The notes beneath the pieces were generated by a model. That model had not been told where the DNA came from and did not search any database. It saw only the letters and a program-made list of their open reading frames with translations. A DNA stretch of 64,000 nucleotides, from assembly GCF_016406085.1 (NCBI RefSeq), contig NZ_JAEHFJ010000004.1, forward strand, positions 186,001 to 250,000, in the 5' to 3' direction. The position numbers were made by a program, and so were the translations under genes. Positions 35,914-44,087 of this stretch are shown one piece after another. Origin of the DNA: Aureibaculum flavum (GTDB lineage Bacteria; Bacteroidota; Bacteroidia; Flavobacteriales; Flavobacteriaceae). Numbering within the stretch: position 1 is the first letter of the stretch; each line of letters begins with the position of its first letter.

Positions 35914-36132
35914 ATGGAACTACTCATATTTAAAACCGATATAAAATCTAGAAAAAAGGTAAAATCTTTAAGACCAATATTTAAAAAGCATTCTGATATT
36001 TTACAATGGTCAGTTGATTTAGAGGATATTGATAATGTACTAAGAATTGAAGCTACTGATAATCTAACAGAAAATGAAATTATCGATTTGGTTCAGTTAA
36101 ATGGTTTTTATATAAAAACATTACCAGATTAA
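35914..36132 (+). CDS. Small ferredoxin-like (HMA-fold-like) protein of the ECF sigma operon
   Basis: This 72-residue soluble protein shows an alternating beta-alpha-beta-beta-alpha-beta pattern: L-L-I-F-K-T-D-I, a helix, L-Q-W-S-V-D-L, V-L-R-I-E-A, a helix, and F-Y-I-K-T-L. This is the layout of heavy-metal-associated chaperone domains, but the C-x-x-C metal site is absent, so it may only share the fold and bind a partner. It ends the three-gene operon of the ECF sigma factor. A compound hairpin follows at 36178. Confidence 0.6.
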   Translation: MELLIFKTDIKSRKKVKSLRPIFKKHSDILQWSVDLEDIDNVLRIEATDNLTENEIIDLVQLNGFYIKTLPD

Positions 36133-36177
36133 AACAGCTAAACAGGAGTTAAATTTTAATTGTTTATAAAATCAAAA

Positions 36178-36229
36178 AAGTACTTTTGAATACATTGAAA
36201 AGGGAGTTTTCAATATAACAAAAGTACTT
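36178..36229. terminator. Compound hairpin between convergent genes
   Basis: An outer stem AAGTACTTTTG (36178-36188) / CAAAAGTACTT (36219-36229) encloses an inner stem ATTGAAAA (36194-36201) / TTTTCAAT (36207-36214) with a GGGAG loop. A run of six A residues precedes it on the left, which is a T run for the minus-strand SulP gene. It probably ends transcription from both sides. Confidence 0.7.
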
Positions 36230-36252
36230 CAACTCACAATAATTGCTAACCA

Positions 36253-37935
36253 CTATATTGTTGAAAGAGCCAGTTCTGTAACATTTAAAATATTAGACGG
36301 AACTTTGGTTCCATTTACAATTTTATCTGGAGAGACAGGTCCTTCATTATCTGATACAACCGATGTAACATGCGTTGTTGAGTTATCTATCTTATATTCT
36401 TTTCGAAACCCTACAAGTTGTATAGAAATATTTTTATCTCTAGAACCTTCGTTTGCAAACTCTTTTATCAATTGCAATACATCATAGTCTATATATATTG
36501 TATTAGAAGCATCAATTACTACTTCACTATTTTCTGGTAAGTGTGCAAAAGTTTGTTTGATTGCCGCTTTATTTAAAAATGATACTTCTTGTGCTAATTC
36601 CATATTAATAATTTCACCAGCGGTATGTTTATCTTTCTTAAAGAAGTAAGCTAATTTTACATTACCACGTAAAATAAAGTAAATACTAACCGCTAAACCA
36701 ATACCAACACCTACTAATAAATCGGTCATAACTATGGCAACTACTGTGATTACAAACGGTATAAATTGAAATTTTCTACTATTTTTCCACATGTGTACAA
36801 ATATTCTAGGACTCGCCAACTTATACCCTACTACTAATAGAACAGCAGCTAATGACGCTAACGGAATTTTGTTTAAAAAGAACGGGATAGTAATCACTGC
36901 TATCATTAAAAAGACACCATGTGAAATGGCAGCAATTTTGGTTCTACCACCAGACTCAACATTGGCAGACGTTCTCACAATTACTGAAGTAACAGGTATT
37001 CCTCCAATCAGAGAACTAATCATATTTCCAATGCCTTGTGCTTTTAATTCTCTATTTGTTCGTGTATATCTTTTTAACGGATCCATTTTATCAGCTGCTT
37101 CAATACATAATAAAGTTTCAATACTTGCAACAGTAGCAATGGTAATGGCCACCACCCAAATTTCAGAATTCCCTATTTGTGAAAAATCAGGAAGACTAAA
37201 TTGACTCCAAAATTGATTCATAGATTCCGGTATTGGCAGACTTACCAAATGGTCTTGTCCAATTGCCAATGAAGAACCTGTTAATTTAAAAACTTCGTTG
37301 ATAGCGATACCCGCTAAAACCGCTATCAAAGCACCGGGTAAAGATTTCATTTTCATCAAAAATGGCACTTTCATAAAAGCTATTAAAATGGCCAAAGAGG
37401 CTAATACGACAATTAAAGCTCCTGGATGTATATAATTAACCATATTGCTTAGGGTTTGAAAGATTTGATGCTCACCTGTTGCATTGATATAAAAATAGTC
37501 ACCTTCATGCATTTCATCGAAACCAACAGCATGTGGTAATTGAGATAATATGATAATAATACCGATAGCGGCTAACATACCTTCAATTACGTTAGAGGGT
37601 AGGTAATTAGACAAAACCCCTGCTTTTAAAAAGCCAAAAATGATTTGCATTGCACCTGCTAAAAAACCTGCAAGTAAAAAGGCTTCAAAAGAACCTAAAC
37701 TTGCAATAGCTGCAAGTACAATAGCCGTTAACCCAGCTGCTGGACCAGAAACACTCAGTTGCGAATCACTAAGCATACCTACCACAATACCTGCCACTAC
37801 ACCCGATATAATACCCGCAAATAATGGGGCTCCACTTGCCAATGCAATCCCCAAACACAAGGGTAAGGCCACTAAAAAAACTACTAATCCAGATTTTATA
37901 TCTGATTTTAAATATTTTGTCGAAAAATTTTTCAT
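36253..37935 (-). CDS. SulP/SLC26-family anion transporter with STAS domain
   Basis: This 560-residue inner-membrane protein has about twelve helices in the SulP layout, starting V-V-F-L-V-A-L-P-L-C-L-G-I-A-L-A-S-G, with G-L-T-A-I-V and the G-G-I-P-V-T-S-V motif around residue 315. A short C-terminal STAS domain follows (about 450-540). SulP proteins move sulfate, bicarbonate or other anions; the G-G-I-P-V-T-S form is common in the bicarbonate-type group, and in Bacteroidota it often sits near carbonic anhydrase, which is not seen here. The start of the protein is the first of a minus-strand unit with the Usp-like gene 38 bases upstream. Confidence 0.87.
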   Translation of the reverse strand: MKNFSTKYLKSDIKSGLVVFLVALPLCLGIALASGAPLFAGIISGVVAGIVVGMLSDSQLSVSGPAAGLTAIVLAAIASLGSFEAFLLAGFLAGAMQIIFGFLKAGVLSNYLPSNVIEGMLAAIGIIIILSQLPHAVGFDEMHEGDYFYINATGEHQIFQTLSNMVNYIHPGALIVVLASLAILIAFMKVPFLMKMKSLPGALIAVLAGIAINEVFKLTGSSLAIGQDHLVSLPIPESMNQFWSQFSLPDFSQIGNSEIWVVAITIATVASIETLLCIEAADKMDPLKRYTRTNRELKAQGIGNMISSLIGGIPVTSVIVRTSANVESGGRTKIAAISHGVFLMIAVITIPFFLNKIPLASLAAVLLVVGYKLASPRIFVHMWKNSRKFQFIPFVITVVAIVMTDLLVGVGIGLAVSIYFILRGNVKLAYFFKKDKHTAGEIINMELAQEVSFLNKAAIKQTFAHLPENSEVVIDASNTIYIDYDVLQLIKEFANEGSRDKNISIQLVGFRKEYKIDNSTTHVTSVVSDNEGPVSPDKIVNGTKVPSNILNVTELALSTI

Positions 37936-37973
37936 ATTTATTTTTTATTATTGAATCTCTTTTATAAATGTTA

Positions 37974-38453
37974 CTAGTTAAAAATGTTTATTAATGAAAA
38001 TTTTTGTTGTGGTAGTTCTGTCGAAACTTTATAAGGAACTTCAACAATGTTAGTTACATTCTTTTTAAGGTATTTTGTAGGATCAAACCATCTTTTACCA
38101 TGGTAACAGAGCGATTTTTCTTTTGGTACAATAGCATCATTTGCATTTAACTTGATTAAGAAATTTTTAAATGCATAAGAGTTTACACCCGTAAATAATT
38201 GAATACTTATACTATTGATATTCTTTTTATGTTGATGTACAAGACTTTTCTTCGCTGAAATAAAGTCATCGTTAAGTTGTTTGTTAATTTGCTCGCGGCC
38301 ATTAAAGTGCATTAACGTGATGCGGTTATCTGGTAATTTGTAACCTGCGAGCAAAATAATATCTATGCAACTATCTGGATAATTTAAAATAACATATTCT
38401 ACAAGCTGTAATGACTCCGTTGTAAAATCAGTTGGAATTAATATTTTTTTCAT
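37974..38453 (-). CDS. Universal-stress-protein-like small protein
   Basis: This 159-residue protein begins M-K-K-I-L-I-P-T-D-F-T-T-E-S, the usual opening of the UspA fold, and has an alternating beta-alpha pattern, but the later G-x-x-G-x-G ATP-binding motif of Usp proteins is missing, so it may be a degenerate, non-binding member. It lies 38 bases upstream of the SulP gene in the same direction and is probably co-transcribed. That pairing suggests a role in ion or pH stress, but nothing in the sequence proves it. Confidence 0.6.
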   Translation of the reverse strand: MKKILIPTDFTTESLQLVEYVILNYPDSCIDIILLAGYKLPDNRITLMHFNGREQINKQLNDDFISAKKSLVHQHKKNINSISIQLFTGVNSYAFKNFLIKLNANDAIVPKEKSLCYHGKRWFDPTKYLKKNVTNIVEVPYKVSTELPQQKFSLINIFN

Positions 38454-38538
38454 GTTTTTAACTTTTGGACAAAACTAATTGCCTAAAGTTAGAACCGTAT
38501 AAGAACCAAATTAGAATGAGATTAGAATTTAAAACCCC

Positions 38539-39918
38539 TTAATATGTATAGGTAGATTTACTTTGAAGTGTAATTTTAACCATTGTACCCCTATTTATTT
38601 GTGAAACTACCCTAATTTCACCTGAATGCATTTTAATAATACGGTATGCTAAAGGAAGTCCAAAACCAAAACCATCTATTTCTCTTACATTAGAGGCTCT
38701 GAAAAAAGGTTCAAAAATATTTTTTAATTCATCGTCTGGAATACCAACACCTTCATCATTTATAAGAACAATAATGTTGCCTGTCTCTGATATTAATTTT
38801 AAGGTTACTTTTTTATAATCAGAAAACTTACACGCATTTTCTAAAATATTACTTAGAGCTACTCTTAATAAAGAGTCACTTCCTAAAACGGTTATAGCAT
38901 CTTCATTTTCTGGTAACCCTTCAAAATCTATTTTTATTTTGTTATCAGGAATTGAAACGTCAAGATTCTTTTTTATATCTAATACCAATTCATCAATTCT
39001 AATGGCGTCAATGACAAAACCCTTAGAATCAAAATCAGTTTTCGCCAATTTAAGTAATCCGTTCACCAAAAAATCGAGTCGCGATGCTTCTCTATCTATT
39101 TTGTTCAAAATACTAAGGTAATAAACTGCACTTCTTGGCTTATAAAGTGCGATTTCTATTTGGCCTAATATTGCCGTAAGCGGATTACGAAGTTCATGAG
39201 AAGCATTATTGATAAAATTACTTTGTAAATCGAAAGATATTTGCAACCTATCCAACATCTTATTAAAAGTAGTTGAAAGCTCTGCCAATTCATCTTTTCC
39301 ATCTGCCGTATTTAAACGTAATGATAAATTTTCGGCTCGTATGGTGTTTACTTCCTTTATAATTTTTGAAATAGGACTTAATGCTTGTTTTGCGTAATAC
39401 GTACCAAATATGGAAATAAAAGCAATACTGATTAGAAATGCAAAAATTAGCGTGTCTCTTAAATTATCAAGTTTACCAAATCCATAAAGGTCAGTTGCTG
39501 ATAACACAACAATAAAATCTCCTTGATTATCGTGATATAATAAACCTGTGTAATAATACTCGTTTTGCTTTAGTTCTGCATATCCATTTTTAAATATTTT
39601 ATCATAAAAACTGTCTGGAAGACTATTATCTAGGGCTTTTAATGGTTTTTTAAATTTAGCATCTACAGGATATATAACTTCTTTTTCGTTGGGTAATGTT
39701 TGTAAATGTTTAACCCGAATATCTTCATAAATATCACTGTTTAATTCATCTGCTTCCAAATAACCTTCTGCAGCAATGGTTGCTCGTTGACTTAAACGCA
39801 GGTAAAATTCACGTTCTGTATAATCTTTAGACAGTAAATAAATAATGATAAAAACGGCCGTTAAAAACAAGCTTGTCAATACTATAAAAACGGATGTTAT
39901 TTTTGTTCTTATCTGCAT
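38539..39918 (-). CDS. HAMP-domain sensor histidine kinase
   Basis: This 459-residue kinase has two membrane helices (about 8-30 and 155-173) around a periplasmic sensor region of about 120 residues, a HAMP linker (about 175-230), a dimerisation domain with His241 in N-A-S-H-E-L-R-N-P-L and an ATP-binding domain (about 345-455). The latter has the N box N-I-L-E-N-A-C-K-F, D-E-G-V-G-I-P and G-F-G-F-G-L-P. It pairs with the response regulator gene just upstream, 13 bases away. The signal is unknown. Confidence 0.93.
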   Translation of the reverse strand: MQIRTKITSVFIVLTSLFLTAVFIIIYLLSKDYTEREFYLRLSQRATIAAEGYLEADELNSDIYEDIRVKHLQTLPNEKEVIYPVDAKFKKPLKALDNSLPDSFYDKIFKNGYAELKQNEYYYTGLLYHDNQGDFIVVLSATDLYGFGKLDNLRDTLIFAFLISIAFISIFGTYYAKQALSPISKIIKEVNTIRAENLSLRLNTADGKDELAELSTTFNKMLDRLQISFDLQSNFINNASHELRNPLTAILGQIEIALYKPRSAVYYLSILNKIDREASRLDFLVNGLLKLAKTDFDSKGFVIDAIRIDELVLDIKKNLDVSIPDNKIKIDFEGLPENEDAITVLGSDSLLRVALSNILENACKFSDYKKVTLKLISETGNIIVLINDEGVGIPDDELKNIFEPFFRASNVREIDGFGFGLPLAYRIIKMHSGEIRVVSQINRGTMVKITLQSKSTYTY

Positions 39919-39931
39919 TTATATCATCTTA

Positions 39932-40612
39932 TTATTTAAGTATATAGCCCATTCCGATTACTGTATGTATCAGTTTTACTTCAAAATTTTTATCAATTTT
40001 ATTTCGTAAATAATTGACATATACATCTACCACATTGGTACCCATATTAAAATTAATATCCCACACTTTTTCAAGTATATCTACACGGTTTAATACCCTG
40101 TTTTTATTTAATAATAAGTATTGCAATAATCGAAACTCTGTTGAAGTCAAACTAATCTCCTCGCCTGCTCGTGTTACCAATTTAGCCTCTGTATCTAATT
40201 CTAAATCTTTTAAGGTTAATTTTGGGTTGTTAACAACAGGTACACCTTTAGTTCTAGTACGAGCACGAATTCTAGCCAAAAGTTCTTTAAACTTAAACGG
40301 TTTTATAAGATAATCATCTGCACCAGAATCTAAACCTTTAACGATATTTTCAGTAGTTCCTAAGGCGGTTAGCATTATTATAGGAAGATAGGTATATCCC
40401 ATTTCTCTAATTTTTTTTGCAACTTCTCTCCCATCCATTTTTGGCAAAATAACATCAAGTACTACTAAGTCTATTTGCATTTGCTGCAATAAATCTAAAC
40501 CGTTAGAACCATTATAGTCCAAAAAAACCTTATAGCCAGATTCTTGAAGTCCTTGACTTATAAATGCCGCAACATTCGGTTCGTCTTCTATTACTAATAT
40601 TTGCTTTACGAT
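39932..40612 (-). CDS. OmpR/PhoB-type response regulator with a non-canonical start codon
   Basis: This regulator has an N-terminal receiver domain (about 1-120) and a C-terminal winged helix (about 130-225). The only ATG, GTG or TTG in frame (TTG at 40522) would cut off the first strand and the acidic Mg pocket. Reading upstream gives V-K-Q-I-L-V-I-E-D-E-P-N with an ATC at 40612; an ATT at 40624 is the other option and a stop lies at 40625-40627. Counted from the ATC the protein has 226 residues, with acidic residues 9-11 and phospho-acceptor Asp53 in V-V-L-D-V-I-L-P. A promoter box (TATCTTTG) at 40637-40644 puts the transcript start within about 20 bases of those codons, which supports the longer protein. 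It forms an operon with the histidine kinase. A sequencing error is the alternative. Confidence 0.82.
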   Translation of the reverse strand: MVKQILVIEDEPNVAAFISQGLQESGYKVFLDYNGSNGLDLLQQMQIDLVVLDVILPKMDGREVAKKIREMGYTYLPIIMLTALGTTENIVKGLDSGADDYLIKPFKFKELLARIRARTRTKGVPVVNNPKLTLKDLELDTEAKLVTRAGEEISLTSTEFRLLQYLLLNKNRVLNRVDILEKVWDINFNMGTNVVDVYVNYLRNKIDKNFEVKLIHTVIGMGYILK

Positions 40613-40636
40613 TTTATATAAAATTTAGATAATCTG

Positions 40637-40644
40637 CAAAGATA
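40637..40644 (-). promoter_or_regulatory. Downstream promoter box of the response regulator operon
   Basis: TATCTTTG on the minus strand (40644 to 40637) fits TAnnTTTG. The upstream TTTG box is poor. The predicted transcript start near 40630 leaves a leader of only 6-18 bases before the ATT or ATC codons of the regulator. Confidence 0.45.
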
Positions 40645-40776
40645 TAGTATTGTGTGAAAGAGGATTCATTCTCAGGTTAGAATTCCATTAGAATATGAAA
40701 TGGTGGTATTAAATTGTTTACTATGAAGCATATGACCATGTTTTGTTTTTTAATTTTTAATCTTGAAACTTAACAC

Positions 40777-40784
40777 TATCTTTG
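40777..40784 (+). promoter_or_regulatory. Downstream promoter box of prfC
   Basis: TATCTTTG matches the TAnnTTTG box and sits 19 bases before the prfC ATG. No TTTG 19 bases upstream is clear in the T-rich sequence. Confidence 0.4.
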
Positions 40785-40803
40785 CCATCCATAAAAAATA
40801 AAC

Positions 40804-42390
40804 ATGTCCTTTTTAAAAGAAATTGAACGCCGAAGAACTTTCGGAATTATATCGCATCCAGATGCGGGTAAAACTACATTAACTGAAAAACTATTACTTT
40901 TTGGTGGTGCCATACAAGAAGCCGGTGCTGTAAAAAATAATAAAATAAAAAAAGGTGCTACGTCGGATTTTATGGAAATTGAGCGTCAACGTGGTATTTC
41001 TGTAGCAACATCAGTATTGGCTTTTATCTATAAAGACAAAAAGATTAATATTTTAGATACACCTGGACATAAAGATTTTGCTGAAGATACCTTTAGAACT
41101 TTAACGGCTGTAGATAGTGTTATTGTGGTAATTGATGTGGCAAAAGGTGTAGAAGAACAAACCGAGAAATTAGTAGAGGTTTGTAGAATGCGTAACATAC
41201 CCATTATCGTTTTTATTAATAAGTTAGACCGTGAAGGTAAAGATGCCTTTGATTTATTAGATGAAGTAGAACAAAAATTAGGATTAAAAGTTACGCCTTT
41301 AAGTTTCCCTATTGGTATGGGTTACGATTTTAAGGGTATTTATAATATTTGGGATAAAAAATTAAACCTATTTTCTGGTGATAAAAAACAAGTGGTCTCA
41401 GAAGGCGTTGAATTCGATGATATAAACAACCCTGAATTAGATATTATGATTGGCGAAAAAGCAGCCAATGTATTACGTGAAGAGTTAGAATTGGCCATAG
41501 AAGTGTATCCAGATTTTGATTTGGAAGCCTATAGAGCGGGACATCAACAACCTGTGTTTTTTGGTTCCGCCTTAAATAATTTTGGCGTAAAAGAATTGTT
41601 AGATTGTTTTATTGAAATTGCTCCTTCCCCACAGCCTAAAAAAGCTGAGGAACGTTTGGTAGATTCTAAAGAGGAAACATTAACGGGGTTTGTATTTAAA
41701 ATTCACGCCAATATGGATCCTAAGCATCGAGATCGTTTGGCATTTGTAAAGATTGTATCAGGTACTTTTAAGCGAAATGCTCCGTACTTGCATGTCCGTC
41801 ATAATAAAAAATTAAAGTTTTCTAGTCCCAATGCGTTTTTTGCAGAGAAAAAAGAAATTGTAGATGAGTCTTTTCCCGGAGATATTGTAGGCTTGCATGA
41901 TACCGGACATTTTAAAATTGGAGATACCTTAACAGAAGGTGAAGTATTGCACTTTAAAGGGGTGCCAAGTTTTTCTCCGGAGCATTTCCGTTATGTAAAT
42001 AACGCGGATCCTATGAAATCTAAACAGTTGACTAAAGGTTTAGACCAGTTGATGGATGAAGGAGTTGCTCAATTGTTTACCCTTGAGATGAATGGTAGAA
42101 AAGTAATAGGAACGGTTGGTGCGTTACAATATGAAGTAATTCAATACCGTTTAGAACATGAATATGGTGCAAAATGTACTTATGAAAACTTAAATGTTCA
42201 TAAAGCATGTTGGGTAGAACCTACAGATCCTAAAAATGATGAATTTGCAGATTTTAAACGTGTTAAACAACGTTATTTGGCAAAGGATAAACAAGGACAA
42301 TTGGTATTTTTAGCCGATTCTGCTTTTACCATGCAAATGACACAAAGTAAATACCCAAGCGTTAAATTACATTTTACAAGTGAGTATTAA
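40804..42390 (+). CDS. prfC: Peptide chain release factor 3
   Basis: RF3 is the GTPase that removes RF1 and RF2 from the ribosome after termination. The 528-residue protein has the complete G domain: Walker A H-P-D-A-G-K-T-T (18-25), the R-G-I-S-V switch I (about 64-68), D-T-P-G-H (about 86-90) and N-K-L-D (about 142-145), then EF-Tu-like domain II and the RF3 C-terminal domain, with H-F-R-Y-V-N-N-A-D-P around 395. The length matches E. coli PrfC (529). The next gene starts 10 bases after its stop. Confidence 0.95.
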   Translation: MSFLKEIERRRTFGIISHPDAGKTTLTEKLLLFGGAIQEAGAVKNNKIKKGATSDFMEIERQRGISVATSVLAFIYKDKKINILDTPGHKDFAEDTFRTLTAVDSVIVVIDVAKGVEEQTEKLVEVCRMRNIPIIVFINKLDREGKDAFDLLDEVEQKLGLKVTPLSFPIGMGYDFKGIYNIWDKKLNLFSGDKKQVVSEGVEFDDINNPELDIMIGEKAANVLREELELAIEVYPDFDLEAYRAGHQQPVFFGSALNNFGVKELLDCFIEIAPSPQPKKAEERLVDSKEETLTGFVFKIHANMDPKHRDRLAFVKIVSGTFKRNAPYLHVRHNKKLKFSSPNAFFAEKKEIVDESFPGDIVGLHDTGHFKIGDTLTEGEVLHFKGVPSFSPEHFRYVNNADPMKSKQLTKGLDQLMDEGVAQLFTLEMNGRKVIGTVGALQYEVIQYRLEHEYGAKCTYENLNVHKACWVEPTDPKNDEFADFKRVKQRYLAKDKQGQLVFLADSAFTMQMTQSKYPSVKLHFTSEY

Positions 42391-42400
42391 AAAACGATTT

Positions 42401-43159
42401 ATGAAAAAAGTATTGCTATTGAGTGTTTCATTTTTTATTATGAGCAACACATTTGCCCAGCAAAAAATTGAAAAACACTATTTTGATCAATTAGGAATTA
42501 AAACGGATAGTGTAAATGCTGTCACCAGTTCACATTATATTTTTTCAGATACGATCACTGGTGCTGGTGTATTAAAAAAGTTTGATAAATCTGGAAAATT
42601 GATTATTGAATCCTATTATTCAAATTTAAATATAAAGAATTCTAGTATTGATCGTTGGACGAGACATGGTACTAGTAAAATTTATAATCCGTCAGGGTAT
42701 CTTCAAATCATAGAAAATTACAAAGACGATAAATTAAATGGCGAATTAGTTACCTATTACAAAGATAAAAGTATAAGACGAAAAGATATTTTCAAAAATA
42801 ATACTTTCGTTGAAGGCCAATGTTTTGATGAAAAAGGTAACGAAATTGAACATTTCGACTATTTTATTCATCCTGAATATGAAGGTGGGGTTAACGCTAT
42901 TTATAGTCACGTAAGAAAACAAATGCGATACCCAGAATTAATGCAACAACAAGGTATTTCGGATAAAGTATATGTTCAGTTCACTATTTCTAAAGAAGGA
43001 GCACTAAAAAACATTAGAGTTAATAAAAGTAAAAGCGATCTCTTTAAAAAGGAAGCCATACGCGTTGTTAGTTTAATGAAAAATTGGATACCGGGATCAA
43101 GAGATGGTGAAAAAATAGATGTAAAATATACACTGCCTATTAGTTTTAAGGTCTATTAA
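42401..43159 (+). CDS. Exported protein with toxin-antidote (MORN-like) and TonB C-terminal repeats
   Basis: This protein of 252 residues starts at the ATG at 42401 (M-K-K-V-L-L-L-S); an earlier in-frame start overlaps prfC and would spoil the signal peptide (cleavage near F-A-Q, about 19). The middle part has MORN-like antitoxin repeats (K-I-Y-N-P-S-G-Y-L, N-G-E-L-V-T-Y-Y-K-D) and the C-terminal 90 residues are a TonB-like domain, with Y-P-E-L-M-Q-Q-Q-G-I-S and V-Q-F-T-I-S-K-E-G. Such proteins are common in Bacteroidota and may couple envelope sensing to TonB-type contacts; their role is not known. Confidence 0.75.
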   Translation: MKKVLLLSVSFFIMSNTFAQQKIEKHYFDQLGIKTDSVNAVTSSHYIFSDTITGAGVLKKFDKSGKLIIESYYSNLNIKNSSIDRWTRHGTSKIYNPSGYLQIIENYKDDKLNGELVTYYKDKSIRRKDIFKNNTFVEGQCFDEKGNEIEHFDYFIHPEYEGGVNAIYSHVRKQMRYPELMQQQGISDKVYVQFTISKEGALKNIRVNKSKSDLFKKEAIRVVSLMKNWIPGSRDGEKIDVKYTLPISFKVY

Positions 43160-43186
43160 AATAATTTTATCACAATATCAAACGAA

Positions 43187-43213
43187 AAAAAGGCTCCAAA
43201 ACGGAGCCTTTTT
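43187..43213. terminator. Bidirectional terminator between convergent genes
   Basis: GGCTCC / GGAGCC with a five-base loop, flanked by A residues on the left and five T residues on the right. It ends the TonB-domain gene and, in minus orientation, the T9SS-sorted gene. Confidence 0.85.
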
Positions 43214-43234
43214 CAATTAACCAACTATTATTAA

Positions 43235-44059
43235 TTATGGCTTAATCACCTTAAAAACACCAGTGTTTTCGCCAATATTAACCTTTACTACATAAGCACC
43301 AGATGCCAAATGTTGCATGTCAAGTTTAGATTCTAAATTAACCGCTTCTTTTGTCATTATTACTTGTCCGATACTATTATATACATTTATCGATGAGATT
43401 TCTTCACTAGATTCTAAGGTTAATTCACCTTCTACCACAGGGTTAGGATAGTACCTAAAACCAACACTTTCCAAACCTTTAATACTTGATCCTTGTACAC
43501 CCATTAATTTATAATCGTCTATACCAACACCCCATGTTAAAGAGTTTTCATCATCAAAAACGAATTCAACTTTAAAATCGCTATTGATATACGGAGTAAC
43601 ATCTAAAACACTTGAAGTATGCTCACCACTATTTTTATCACCAGAATCAGCAGCCGTATTTAAAATGTTTTGCCAAATTTCGCCATCCCAAACATTTACT
43701 TTGAATGAACCATCACTGGCAAAAGATCTTAGATTGTAGGTGATTTCTATAGAAGCTTCCACAATACCTTTTTCAACCAAATTAATTGAAGGACTTGTTA
43801 AACCTACCACGTTGTGGTTGAAGCTACCTGCGTTATAATCATTAAAAACCACACCACCCGATTCAAAAGAAGCAGGGTTTTCCATACCACTCCCTTTTAG
43901 AGGGGTTGTATCACCAAAGGTCCAACTATGACCATTTGCAGAATTAGTAGCTGACCATCCGTCAGGCATACTTGTTGAGTTAAAATCTTCGTGTTGCAAC
44001 TGAGCGTTTGCTATAAAGCCAACACAAACTAAAATATATATAAAACTTAATTTTTTCAT
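43235..44059 (-). CDS. Secreted protein with a type IX sorting domain (choice-of-anchor J-like)
   Basis: This 274-residue protein has a signal peptide (cleavage after about A-N-A, residue 19), a jelly-roll adhesion-type domain (about 20-185, with F-N-S-T-S-M-P-D-G-W near 25 and G-V-G-I-D-D-Y near 178) and a C-terminal type IX secretion sorting domain of about 75 residues (R-Y-Y-P-N-P-V-V-E-G-E-L-T-L near 204, ending V-F-K-V-I-K-P). It should be carried across the outer membrane by the T9SS and anchored on the surface. It is preceded by another secreted protein 28 bases upstream. Confidence 0.85.
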   Translation of the reverse strand: MKKLSFIYILVCVGFIANAQLQHEDFNSTSMPDGWSATNSANGHSWTFGDTTPLKGSGMENPASFESGGVVFNDYNAGSFNHNVVGLTSPSINLVEKGIVEASIEITYNLRSFASDGSFKVNVWDGEIWQNILNTAADSGDKNSGEHTSSVLDVTPYINSDFKVEFVFDDENSLTWGVGIDDYKLMGVQGSSIKGLESVGFRYYPNPVVEGELTLESSEEISSINVYNSIGQVIMTKEAVNLESKLDMQHLASGAYVVKVNIGENTGVFKVIKP

Positions 44060-44087
44060 CTTTCTAAATTATTTAATTAAAACTGGC

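Noticed and set aside
36791-37204. A 137-codon plus-strand frame opposite the SulP gene
   Set aside because: It is antisense to well-conserved membrane helices and shows no promoter or recognisable protein pattern.
40522-40522. TTG as start of the response regulator
   Set aside because: It would delete about 30 residues that form the first strand and Mg pocket of the receiver domain, and it lies about 110 bases after the predicted transcript start.
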